Source of the DNA: an uncultured Ignavibacteria bacterium
Lineage (GTDB): Bacteria > Bacteroidota > Ignavibacteria > Kapaibacteriales > UBA2268
Direction of reading: 5' to 3'
Length of the DNA stretch: 6,988 nucleotides
Assembly: GCA_903911805.1 (NCBI GenBank)
Contig: CAIWET010000413.1
Span: forward strand, 1 to 6,988
Of this stretch, positions 1 through 6,890 are shown in pieces. A model generated the notes under the pieces. That model saw nothing but the letters and a program-made list of their open reading frames with translations. It did not search any database and had not been told where the DNA came from. Position 1 is the first letter of the stretch, and the number at the start of each line of letters is the position of its first letter. The translations under genes were made by a program, and so were the position numbers.

Positions 1-11
1 AAATAAAAAAA

Positions 12-3000
12 ATGAAAAAAATAATTTTAAATATCGCAATGATGCTTTTTCTGACTCTTACCTGCAACTCGCAGGTATGGGAAAAGCTTACTAATATTCC
101 TGCTCCATACAATTCAAATTATTGGTTGGATGTGATGTTTCTTAAATCTAATCCAAATTATGGATGGATTTGTGGCTTTAATGGCAGAGTGTTAAGGTCA
201 ACTGATGGCGGAAATACTTGGACAGGAACAACAATTTCTGTTGCCGACCACTTAGAAAGTATCAATTTTACCAGCACTTCAGTCGGTTATGTTTCAGGAC
301 CATCTGGTGTTTATAAATCAACTGATGGTGGAGCTTCATTCACAAGTATTACTCCAGTAGGGGCTTTCCAATTATGGGGAAATTATTTTGTTGATGATAA
401 TTACGGAATAGTTGTTGGTGGCGGATGTGGCGATAATACTCAAAGATTTTGGAGAACTACTGACGGAGGAACCACTTGGACTGTTTTCACAGGAAACGAA
501 CCAAATAGTGGAATGACTCACGTTTTACTTTATAGCACTTCCGGAATTGGTTATGCATCAAGTAGTGGAAAAATCTGGAAAACTACAGATGGTGGAATTA
601 CTTGGTCAATATTTTCAACTACAGGTATCAATCTTTGGCAAGAGAGCATTGATAATATTGCTGGTTCATTTATAGTGCCATATTCTGGAACAACTTGCTC
701 AGGCGGTGGAACAGCCGGAGGAATGCGTTTCTCGACAGATGCAGGTGCTAGCTGGAACCTTTGGAATACAGGTCAGCCAATGTTTGGAACAAAATTATTA
801 ACAGACCAAAAAGCTTGGGCAGTTGGTTATAGAGGTTCGGTATATTACACAACAAATGGCGGACTCACTTGGATAAACAGAAATTGTGGAATCGAAAATG
901 AAGATGATTTAGATGATTGCTTTTTCTTTGATGAGAATAATGGATTCGCTGTCGGAGAAAATATTTATCGTTTAGGACTAAGCAAAATACTATATTCTAA
1001 AAATGAATTAAAATTTTCTTTTGCTTGCATCCCGGACGAAACTTACGATACTTTAAAAATTATCAATAAATCATTCTTTTCATCTAACTTTACAGTTGAT
1101 TTACTTTCAGGCTCAATTACTGATTATCAGCTTTTAACTCCGAATAGCCCATTTACGATTGGACCTTGCGATTCGACAATTATAATTATTAAATTTCATC
1201 CTACTTCAACAGGAGTAAAAAATGCCGTTTTAAGAATAATTGCAAATGGCACGAATTATAAGGATTTTAATTTGTCCGGAACTGGATTAAAATCTACAGC
1301 TCAAAATCAAACTGGAGATGTGATATTAGATAAAATGAGATGTGGTACTAAAAAAGATACATCTGTTGTATGGTCTTGCGATAACGATTTAGAAGAGCTT
1401 ACAAATTTATCAATATTATCCGGAACTGGAATTTATTGTAATACGATATTTCCATTAAAATTGACAAAAAATGGCAATAAGATTGATTTTACGATTGTTG
1501 CTAAAGATACCGGCTGGAGTAATTGTACTTTTAAAGTAGTATTAGAGCCCTGCGGAAAAGAATATGTAATGAACTTCAGAGTTTACGGCATTTCTCCAAT
1601 TATAAATACAGTATCTCCAAGAAATATCTTCGATTTCTGCAAAGCTGAGCAATTAGACACTATGCCCGTATGGAATACTGGAAACGATGATTTGATTATA
1701 AACAACGCCTATTTTTTAAATCCAAATTTCAAAGTTATTGGATTATTGGGCAAAAAGTATTTTCCAGATACAATCAAGGTTGGAAAGTATGACAGCTTAG
1801 TTGTTAAGTTTATCCCTCCATATACAGGAAAAGTATCTGCTCCACTGACAATCATTAATAATGACTCAACTAAAACTTTTGGCAATAAAAATCCATTAAT
1901 CGTAAATTATTTTGGAGAATATTATTTAACTGATCTAAAGGCAAGAGATTCGATTTTTGATTTTGGTGATATTTGCATTAATGATTCTAAAGAATTAAGC
2001 ACAACAATTATAAATAAAGGAAATTTAAAAGCATTTTTTCGATTAAAAAAAGTAAATCCGGATTTTGATATTTATTCAGCTCCAAACGATTTTCCAATAC
2101 CTTTGGGAAATAATGATTCTGCTAAAATATTTATAAAATTTGCACCCAAAAAAGTTGGAAATTATTTAGATTCATTGATTGTATATTCCGACGAATGCGG
2201 ACAATCCTTTAAGCTGATTGTAAAAGGAAGAGCTGTTTCTGCAGATGCTTATGTAGTTCCTGATCCATTGTCCATCCTATTACAATCAAACATAAATAGA
2301 AATGATACCATTTCACTTAAATCTTTATCTGATATAAATTTAAAAGTAAAAAAAGTATCAATTAAACCAACAACTCCAACTCTTACTTTCAATTATACAC
2401 TTCCCGAAGGCGATATTTTGAAAGCAAAAGATAGTTTAAAAGTTGCTTTGAGCTTCATCTCCACAAAAGATGAAATACTGAATCTACAACTTTGTATTGA
2501 ACTTGAGGGACTTTGCTCAACCGAGATTTGCGTTCCATTGAAAATCATCACTATGAGCAATTGGACTGAAATGGACAAAGATACAATTGATTTTGGAACA
2601 ATTAGATGCGATAATGATACATTAAATCATAAATATTTTGATGTTAATTTAAGTAATCTTGGGCAAACAAATGATACTGTAACTAGTATTACTTTTGCTA
2701 AATCGAATTCAAAATTCAATTTAGTTGGTAGCTGGTCTTTGCCATATATTCTCAAATCGAAAGAGAAAATCAGAATTGTAATCGATTTCAATTCCAAACA
2801 AGATGGTATATTTGAAGATTCGATTATTGTGATTACCAAAAATTTTGCAAAACCTTTTATATGCTATTTAAAAGGAAACAAGCAGATATCAAATATAGCG
2901 TTGGGTGCAACAACGATTGATTTTGGTAAATTTGAGCATTGCCAATTTGATTCAACTTTAAAATTCACATTTTATAATAATAGTATTTTGCCTGATAGCG

Positions 3001-4208
3001 TTACGATAATCAGGAATAATCCTTTGGCTGAAATCTCGATTTTGGAAAACTATTCATTCGAAATTTTGGGTAAAGATTCTGCCAAAATCAGTATAAAACT
3101 AAATCCTGGTTTGTCCTCTAAATTAGGAATAAGCACTGAGAGAATATTTGTAAAATTGCCTTGCAATGCAATCGCATATTTTGATGTTTCTTATGAATTA
3201 ATAGCCCCAAAACTTCTGATTACTCCACAAGAATTGGATTATGGAATCCTTTGGATTGGCGACAGCATTACAAAATCTTTCAATATTTCGAATCCTACAA
3301 AATACGACATAACTGTTACTGATATTTTCACTCAGCCAAGATATTCATATTATGAAATATCTCAAAAAACGCCATTTTTAATGTTGGCTAATAGCTCAAA
3401 GGATATTGATGTAAAATTCAAGTCTGAGATTCAGGGCGACTATAAGGCACAATTAAGAGTGCAATACCAATCAAAATGTATTGATTCGAGCGATATTTCA
3501 CTCAAAGCAATTTCACCAAAAGAAGAATATAAGATTAATTTTGAAACAGGTGATTATAAAATCAAACCTGGCGAAGGATTGGTAATTGAGTCAGTTTTAA
3601 AAGATTCTGTTTATAAATTATTGCCTGATGAAATTGAATTCACTTATGCTTATGATGAATATCTTTTTATGCCTGGAGAAGTAAAATACTTGTCTGATGG
3701 CGCAATTTACAATGTTCCATTCACCAATAATATTGGCAAATTGACATTTAGAATTTCAGGCGACCACGCAAGAAAATTCTTTGCAAAAGCTGATACCTGT
3801 ATATTTATTTCGGGTATAACTTTGCTCTCATATCCTAGATATACACCAATTGAAATATCATCATTAAAGATAATCAATTCAAATAATTACGTATTAACTC
3901 AGAAAAAAGGAAGTCTTGAGATAATTGATTTTTGCTATAAAACCGCTGAAAATCGAATTATCTTAATGCCTGAATACACCATTATATCAGTTAATCAAGA
4001 TAATTCAAATTGCAAAATTAGAATTAAATCTGACAGAGAATTCGAAACAGAATATATGTTTTATGACATTTTAGCTGATAAATGTCTTAATTCGAAAATC
4101 AAAATTGAATCAGGCACAAATGATATCAAGATTGATGTCTCTAATCTTCCAGCAGGAGTGTATTTCATCAAAATTGGCAATAAATTTGAGAAATTTGTAA
4201 AATTTTAA
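12..4208 (+). CDS. Giant secreted protein: YCF48/BNR propeller, ASH-like repeats, T9SS-type C-terminal domain
   Basis: This is a 1398-residue exported protein of unknown role, probably cell-surface or released. Residues 1-20 look like a signal peptide (KK, then a hydrophobic stretch, then TCNS). C18 lacks a proper lipobox, so a lipoprotein is unlikely. Residues 22-325 carry six Asp-box motifs (S/T-T-D/N-x-G-x-T/S-W/F) at about 63, 103, 149, 191, 241 and 280, typical of a YCF48/BNR-like beta-propeller. Residues 331-1170 form about eight beta-sandwich modules of roughly 95-105 residues. They resemble ASH/'choice-of-anchor D' domains, with recurring DFG/DYG strands (650, 860, 970, 1077) and DS-x(5)-IKF-like strands. 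Residues 1171-1305 may be a cohesin-like domain (KPGEGLVIESVL). The last 50-80 residues, ending NLPAGVYFIKI and then a basic tail, match a T9SS type A sorting domain, although the usual PNP opening is absent. The first ATG is chosen because it supplies the basic end of the signal peptide. It is preceded only by A-rich sequence. Family recognition is by eye; ligand and function are not known. Confidence 0.93.
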   Translation: MKKIILNIAMMLFLTLTCNSQVWEKLTNIPAPYNSNYWLDVMFLKSNPNYGWICGFNGRVLRSTDGGNTWTGTTISVADHLESINFTSTSVGYVSGPSGVYKSTDGGASFTSITPVGAFQLWGNYFVDDNYGIVVGGGCGDNTQRFWRTTDGGTTWTVFTGNEPNSGMTHVLLYSTSGIGYASSSGKIWKTTDGGITWSIFSTTGINLWQESIDNIAGSFIVPYSGTTCSGGGTAGGMRFSTDAGASWNLWNTGQPMFGTKLLTDQKAWAVGYRGSVYYTTNGGLTWINRNCGIENEDDLDDCFFFDENNGFAVGENIYRLGLSKILYSKNELKFSFACIPDETYDTLKIINKSFFSSNFTVDLLSGSITDYQLLTPNSPFTIGPCDSTIIIIKFHPTSTGVKNAVLRIIANGTNYKDFNLSGTGLKSTAQNQTGDVILDKMRCGTKKDTSVVWSCDNDLEELTNLSILSGTGIYCNTIFPLKLTKNGNKIDFTIVAKDTGWSNCTFKVVLEPCGKEYVMNFRVYGISPIINTVSPRNIFDFCKAEQLDTMPVWNTGNDDLIINNAYFLNPNFKVIGLLGKKYFPDTIKVGKYDSLVVKFIPPYTGKVSAPLTIINNDSTKTFGNKNPLIVNYFGEYYLTDLKARDSIFDFGDICINDSKELSTTIINKGNLKAFFRLKKVNPDFDIYSAPNDFPIPLGNNDSAKIFIKFAPKKVGNYLDSLIVYSDECGQSFKLIVKGRAVSADAYVVPDPLSILLQSNINRNDTISLKSLSDINLKVKKVSIKPTTPTLTFNYTLPEGDILKAKDSLKVALSFISTKDEILNLQLCIELEGLCSTEICVPLKIITMSNWTEMDKDTIDFGTIRCDNDTLNHKYFDVNLSNLGQTNDTVTSITFAKSNSKFNLVGSWSLPYILKSKEKIRIVIDFNSKQDGIFEDSIIVITKNFAKPFICYLKGNKQISNIALGATTIDFGKFEHCQFDSTLKFTFYNNSILPDSVTIIRNNPLAEISILENYSFEILGKDSAKISIKLNPGLSSKLGISTERIFVKLPCNAIAYFDVSYELIAPKLLITPQELDYGILWIGDSITKSFNISNPTKYDITVTDIFTQPRYSYYEISQKTPFLMLANSSKDIDVKFKSEIQGDYKAQLRVQYQSKCIDSSDISLKAISPKEEYKINFETGDYKIKPGEGLVIESVLKDSVYKLLPDEIEFTYAYDEYLFMPGEVKYLSDGAIYNVPFTNNIGKLTFRISGDHARKFFAKADTCIFISGITLLSYPRYTPIEISSLKIINSNNYVLTQKKGSLEIIDFCYKTAENRIILMPEYTIISVNQDNSNCKIRIKSDREFETEYMFYDILADKCLNSKIKIESGTNDIKIDVSNLPAGVYFIKIGNKFEKFVKF

Positions 4209-4242
4209 TGCTTTATTTTAGATTTATTTTTTAAAAATCCTA

Positions 4243-4261
4243 CAATATTTTAATAATATTG
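4243..4261. promoter_or_regulatory. AT-rich inverted repeat CAATATT-N5-AATATTG
   Basis: A perfect 7-base inverted repeat with a 5-base centre lies 34 bases after the stop of the giant secreted protein gene and 84 bases before nrfH. A run of seven or more T follows about a dozen bases later (around 4273-4280). It could be a weak transcript end for the upstream gene or a regulator site for nrfHA. In DNA this AT-rich it could also be chance. It does not match the FNR/CRP consensus (TTGAT-N4-ATCAA). Confidence 0.25.
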
Positions 4262-4286
4262 CAAAATAGATTATTTTTTTCTTGGT

Positions 4287-4310
4287 AATCGGATAAAAAA
4301 TTCCGATTTT
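4287..4310 (+). terminator. Hairpin AATCGGA-N8-TCCGATT with short T-run: weak terminator or operator
   Basis: The perfect 7-base arms at 4287-4293 and 4302-4308 enclose an A-rich 8-base loop and run into TTTT (4307-4310). It sits between the secreted-protein gene and nrfH, 38 bases before the nrfH start. It could end the upstream transcript. It is also immediately upstream of TATAAG (4313-4318), the best-looking -10-like hexamer in the spacer, so it could instead be a regulator site overlapping an nrfHA promoter. No convincing -35 is visible at normal spacing, and no Bacteroidota-style TAnnTTTG box was found. The hairpin is seen directly; its role is inferred. Confidence 0.4.
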
Positions 4311-4345
4311 CGTATAAGTATTTTTTACTGATTTGGAAAAAATGT

Positions 4346-4951
4346 ATGGATGATCAAAAAAACTTAAATAACTCAAAGATAGTAAATATCTTTAGAGATG
4401 CCTTCAATTCTAAGTTTAGATGGATTATCATTATTTTATCTGGTTCATTAATTGGATTACTTTTTACAAATATTTATATTTCAAGAGCATTTTCGTATCT
4501 TTCTGATGACCCCAAAGTGTGCATCAATTGTCATATTATGTTTCCTCAATATGCAACTTGGAACCACAGCAGTCACAGAGAGCGAGCTACCTGCAATGAT
4601 TGCCACGTACCTCACGAGAATATCTTCAAGAAATATTTATTTAAAGCTCAAGATGGTTTGCGACACGCCACAATGTTTACATTGAGACTTGAGCCACAAG
4701 TAATTCATATTAAAGATGCTGGAAAAGGGGTGGTCCAACAAAACTGTATCAGATGTCATTCAAAAACTGTGGATGGTGTTTCTCCAGTTTATGTAACAGC
4801 AAGCAACGCCAAACACGGCGAAGGGCTTCTTTGTTGGCAATGCCATAGAGAAGTGCCACACGGCAGAGTTCGTTCAGAATCTGCTACTCCTAATGCAATT
4901 GTGCCGGGGTTAAGTCCGGTAATTCCTGATTGGATTTCAAACAAAAAATAA
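4346..4951 (+). CDS. nrfH: NrfH: membrane-anchored tetraheme cytochrome c, quinol dehydrogenase subunit of nitrite reductase
   Basis: This 201-residue protein belongs to the NapC/NrfH family, which oxidises menaquinol in the cytoplasmic membrane and passes electrons to NrfA. A single membrane segment lies at about residues 24-45, followed by four heme sites of the form CxxCH: C59-H63 (CINCH), C83-H87 (CNDCH), C134-H138 (CIRCH) and C163-H167 (CWQCH). Four is the number expected for NrfH. M65, in the CxxCHxM arrangement of the first site, corresponds to the methionine ligand of heme 1 known from Desulfovibrio NrfH. K96 and D103, in the segment KYLFKAQDGLRH, have the same spacing as the Lys and Asp near the quinol site there; this equivalence is inferred. 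The start ATG has a weak GGAAA 8-10 bases upstream. nrfA follows after 24 bases, so the two genes are almost certainly one transcription unit. The pairing with nrfA and the short length favour NrfH over NapC or a longer multiheme relative. Confidence 0.96.
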   Translation: MDDQKNLNNSKIVNIFRDAFNSKFRWIIIILSGSLIGLLFTNIYISRAFSYLSDDPKVCINCHIMFPQYATWNHSSHRERATCNDCHVPHENIFKKYLFKAQDGLRHATMFTLRLEPQVIHIKDAGKGVVQQNCIRCHSKTVDGVSPVYVTASNAKHGEGLLCWQCHREVPHGRVRSESATPNAIVPGLSPVIPDWISNKK

Positions 4952-4966
4952 GTTAATTAAATTTTT

Positions 4967-4971
4967 AGGTG
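4967..4971 (+). promoter_or_regulatory. Shine-Dalgarno-like site of nrfA (AGGTG)
   Basis: AGGTG ends 4 bases before the nrfA ATG and lies in the 24-base nrfH-nrfA gap. It supports the start at 4976 and suggests nrfA is translated from its own site on the shared message. It is the clearest ribosome binding site in the window; the other two genes have only A-rich or weak leaders. Confidence 0.6.
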
Positions 4972-4975
4972 TTAT

Positions 4976-6445
4976 ATGTCAGAAAAAATTAAAAAATCTA
5001 CTTGGATAATGATAGTTGTAGTTGCAGTTGTAGTGTTTATTGCAGGTTTATTTACTGCTTCGATTGTCGAAAGAAGAGGAGAAACAATTACAAAACTTCA
5101 ACCAATTAAAGAGTTGCCAGAATGGGAACCACGCAATGAAGAATGGGGCAAGAATTACCCTCTAGAATACGAATCATATATGAAAATGCTTGATACTAAC
5201 TTCAGAAGCAAATATGCTGGTTCGGCTAAAATTGATTATTTAGAAGATTATCCAGAATTAGTAATTTTATGGGCTGGATATGCTTTTTCTAAAGAATATA
5301 ATCAAGCAAGAGGACACGCTTTTGCAGTAAAAGATATCAGAAATATTTTAAGAACTGGTGGAGCTGCTGAGCATCCACAACCCGCCACCTGTTGGTCTTG
5401 CAAAAGCCCAGATGTCCCAAGAATGATGGCAAAAATGGGTGTTGCTGAATTTTATAAAGCAAAGTGGTTCGAAACAGGTGCTGAGATTGTAAATCCGATT
5501 GGTTGTCAGGATTGTCACGATCCTAAAACAATGAACTTGAAAATTTCGAGACCAGCTTTAGTTGAAGCACTCGAAAGAAGAGGCAAAAAAATGACTGATG
5601 TAACTCATCAAGAAATGCGTTCATTAGTGTGTGCTCAATGTCACGTAGAATATTTCTTTAAAGGTGAGGGTAAATATTTAACTTTCCCTTGGGATAAAGG
5701 ATTTAGTGCTGACTCAATGGAAGCTTATTATGATGAAATTCAGTTTACAGATTTCACTCATAAATTAAGTAAAACTCCAATTATCAAAGCACAACATCCA
5801 GACTATGAATTATATATGACTGGTATTCACGCAAAAAGAGGAGTAGCTTGTGCTGATTGTCATATGCCATATAAAGTTGAGGGTGGAGTTAAATATTCAG
5901 ATCACCATATCCAAAGTCCATTAAATAATATGGCTAATGCTTGTCAGGTTTGCCATAAAGAATCAGAGGCTACATTAACTCAAGATGTTTATGACCGTCA
6001 GGACAGAGTAATGGAATTAAGAAGATCATTAGAAAAATCACTTGCTGCAGCTCATTTAGAGGCTGAAGCTGCTTGGAAAAATGGAGCTACTGAGGATGAA
6101 ATGAAGCCAGTATTGAAATTTATCCGTCAAGCACAATGGAGATGGGATTGGGTTGCTGCTGCTAATGGTGTAGGATTTCACTCTCCGGTTGAAGCATTAA
6201 GAGTGCTTGGTAATGGTATTGAAAGAAGCGAAAAAGCTCGTGGTTTGATAAGTGTTGTATTTACAAAACACGGCGTTGCTTTACCTTATGTATTGCCAGA
6301 TGTATCTACAAAAGAAAAAGCACAAAAATATATTGGTTTAGATATGGAAAAACTTCGCAATGACAAAAAAGAACTTTTAGATAAAATTATTCCAGAATGG
6401 GATAAAAAAGCAGAAGCTCGTCAAGGAAGTTTAAAGAAATATTAA
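4976..6445 (+). CDS. nrfA: NrfA: pentaheme cytochrome c nitrite reductase (ammonia-forming)
   Basis: This enzyme reduces nitrite to ammonium with six electrons on the outer face of the cytoplasmic membrane. It is the catalytic subunit of the NrfHA complex. At 489 residues it has the normal family length. Residues 10-29 form a hydrophobic export signal that may remain as an anchor. The active-site heme is bound by the diagnostic lysine motif CWSCK (C139, C142, K143). The four other hemes use CxxCH at C177-H181, C219-H223, C292-H296 and C323-H327. By motif comparison with Wolinella NrfA, the catalytic residues are R126 (LRTGG), Y226 (CHVEY) and H274 (KAQHP). E225, Y226, K271 and Q273 match the calcium-site residues, so this looks like the calcium-dependent type. 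H114, H285, H311 and H402 are likely distal heme ligands. No key residue is missing. The lysine motif separates it from octaheme or hydroxylamine-oxidising relatives. It is preceded by nrfH and followed by a repeat cluster. Confidence 0.98.
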   Translation: MSEKIKKSTWIMIVVVAVVVFIAGLFTASIVERRGETITKLQPIKELPEWEPRNEEWGKNYPLEYESYMKMLDTNFRSKYAGSAKIDYLEDYPELVILWAGYAFSKEYNQARGHAFAVKDIRNILRTGGAAEHPQPATCWSCKSPDVPRMMAKMGVAEFYKAKWFETGAEIVNPIGCQDCHDPKTMNLKISRPALVEALERRGKKMTDVTHQEMRSLVCAQCHVEYFFKGEGKYLTFPWDKGFSADSMEAYYDEIQFTDFTHKLSKTPIIKAQHPDYELYMTGIHAKRGVACADCHMPYKVEGGVKYSDHHIQSPLNNMANACQVCHKESEATLTQDVYDRQDRVMELRRSLEKSLAAAHLEAEAAWKNGATEDEMKPVLKFIRQAQWRWDWVAAANGVGFHSPVEALRVLGNGIERSEKARGLISVVFTKHGVALPYVLPDVSTKEKAQKYIGLDMEKLRNDKKELLDKIIPEWDKKAEARQGSLKKY

Positions 6446-6463
6446 TCTTCAATAATATTAATC
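6438..6463. repeat. 10-base direct repeat AATATTAATC across the nrfA stop codon
   Basis: AATATTAATC occurs exactly at 6438-6447, containing the nrfA TAA, and again at 6454-6463. The starts are 16 bases apart, and the second copy ends 6 bases before the foldback element. It may be a small slippage or insertion scar. Because it is so AT-rich, chance is a fair alternative. Confidence 0.4.
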
Positions 6464-6469
6464 AGAATT

Positions 6470-6598
6470 AGGTTGTCTCAAAAGGCAAGATAAAACTTGT
6501 TTCGTCATTCTGAACGCAGCGAAGAATTGAGTATATCAATCACTTAGGTGATTTCTGGATTTCTCACTTCGTTCGAAATGACCCTTTTGAGACAACCT
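6470..6598. repeat. 129-base foldback (MITE-like) element with perfect 16-base terminal inverted repeats
   Basis: The arms AGGTTGTCTCAAAAGG (6470-6485) and CCTTTTGAGACAACCT (6583-6598) are perfect inverse complements. The interior also folds back: 6504-6527 pairs with 6559-6582 at 18 of 24 positions, and AATCAC/GTGATT (6538-6543/6548-6553) caps it with a TTAG loop. The whole element is therefore one long nested hairpin. It contains no ORF. No target-site duplication is visible at the edges. Ends of the TGTCTCAAAA kind resemble insertion-sequence termini, which suggests a non-autonomous IS-derived element; that link is from memory and not tested. Confidence 0.75.
6504..6582. repeat. Inner GTCATT...AATGAC imperfect palindrome (REP-like)
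   Basis: This 79-base unit sits inside the foldback element. It starts GTCATTCTGAACGCAGCGAA and ends CTTCGTTCGAAATGAC; the arms match at 18 of 24 positions. Sequences of the form GTCATT(C/T)(T/C)GAACG...AAGTGAG are familiar to me as highly repeated intergenic elements in Bacteroidota-type genomes (recollection, not a search). It shares its GTCATT/AATGAC termini with the element at 6840-6881. Confidence 0.65.
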
Positions 6599-6621
6599 CT
6601 TTTTAAGAGAAAGTAAGAAAC

Positions 6622-6660
6622 TACCCCGCTCTAACGCGCACCCCTTCAAATTGAAGGGGA
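6622..6660. repeat. C-rich palindromic repeat, copy A
   Basis: A leader TACCCCGCTCTAACGCGCA is followed by the perfect palindrome CCCCTTCAA-A-TTGAAGGGG (6641-6659, 9-base arms). It shares the CCCCTTCAA / CCCCTTGAA core idea and the preceding ACCCC leader with copies C and D, which places it in the same loose repeat family. Confidence 0.6.
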
Positions 6661-6705
6661 ATTAAGAAAAAAACTTCTCAAATTTAATTTTCCACCATCA
6701 ATTTT

Positions 6706-6750
6706 CCCCTCCTTCTGTAAGTAGGGGTCCCTGAATTCTTATTCAGGGGG
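6706..6750. repeat. Double-hairpin C/G-rich repeat, copy B
   Basis: There are two adjacent hairpins. In the first, 6706-6714 pairs with 6719-6727 (8 of 9 bases, loop CTGT). In the second, CCCTGAAT (6729-6736) pairs with ATTCAGGG (6741-6748) around a TCTT loop. A G-run and a T-rich tract (around 6751-6765) follow, so the second hairpin could also work as a weak terminator. Copy B ends GGGGGTTG, as if it were in the opposite orientation to copies A, C and D. Confidence 0.55.
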
Positions 6751-6782
6751 GGTTGTTATTTTTCTTTCAAAATGTCATCTTA

Positions 6783-6816
6783 CCCCACCCTAAATCCCTC
6801 CCCTTGAAGGGAGGGA
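6783..6816. repeat. C-rich palindromic repeat, copy C (complete)
   Basis: A leader CCCCACCCTAAA is followed by an 8-base stem TCCCTCCC/GGGAGGGA (6795-6802 with 6809-6816) around the loop CTTGAA. The first 26 bases (6783-6808) are repeated at 6891-6916 with 23 of 26 identical bases. This type of CCCTCCCCTTGAAGGGAGGG palindrome is one I recall as common between genes in Bacteroidota-like genomes. Confidence 0.7.
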
Positions 6817-6839
6817 CTTGAAGAAAAATTTTTTGGTAT

Positions 6840-6881
6840 GTCATTCCTGCGAAAGCAGGAATCTACGATTGAAAAAATGAC
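6840..6881. repeat. REP-like element GTCATTCCTGC-GAAA-GCAGGAAT...AATGAC
   Basis: A perfect 8-base stem ATTCCTGC/GCAGGAAT (6843-6850 with 6855-6862) closes a GAAA tetraloop, a very stable RNA hairpin. The unit begins GTCATT (6840-6845) and ends AATGAC (6876-6881), the same termini as the unit at 6504-6582. I recognise GTCATTCCTGCGAAAGCAGG as a sequence that recurs between genes in many bacterial genomes (recollection only). It lies between the two direct copies C and D. Confidence 0.7.
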
Positions 6882-6890
6882 CTCGTATCG

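Larger units (their letters stand above)
6470..6604 (+). terminator. Probable nrfHA transcript end: foldback hairpin followed by T-run
   Basis: The right arm of the foldback element is followed by C and five T (6600-6604), 25 bases after the end of nrfA counted to the left arm. The long stem plus T-run could end the nrfHA message, or at least protect its 3' end from nucleases. The loop, about 97 bases including the inner pairing, is much longer than in a textbook intrinsic terminator, so the call is tentative. Confidence 0.4.

Noticed and set aside
12..80. Lipoprotein signal at C18 of the giant secreted protein
   Set aside because: The residues before the Cys are Thr-Leu-Thr, which lack the Leu at -3 and small residue at -1 of a lipobox. 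Ordinary signal peptidase cleavage near residues 20-21 is more likely.
2393..2839. Two minus-strand ORFs (61 and 70 codons) inside the giant secreted protein gene
   Set aside because: They lie opposite a clearly coding frame with recognisable repeat modules, have low-complexity Ser/Ile/Leu-rich content, and match no family I know. They are shadows of the real gene.
4452..4685. 77-codon + strand ORF within nrfH
   Set aside because: It is out of frame with NrfH, whose heme motifs span the same bases. Its cysteines and methionines arise from the shifted reading of CxxCH codons.
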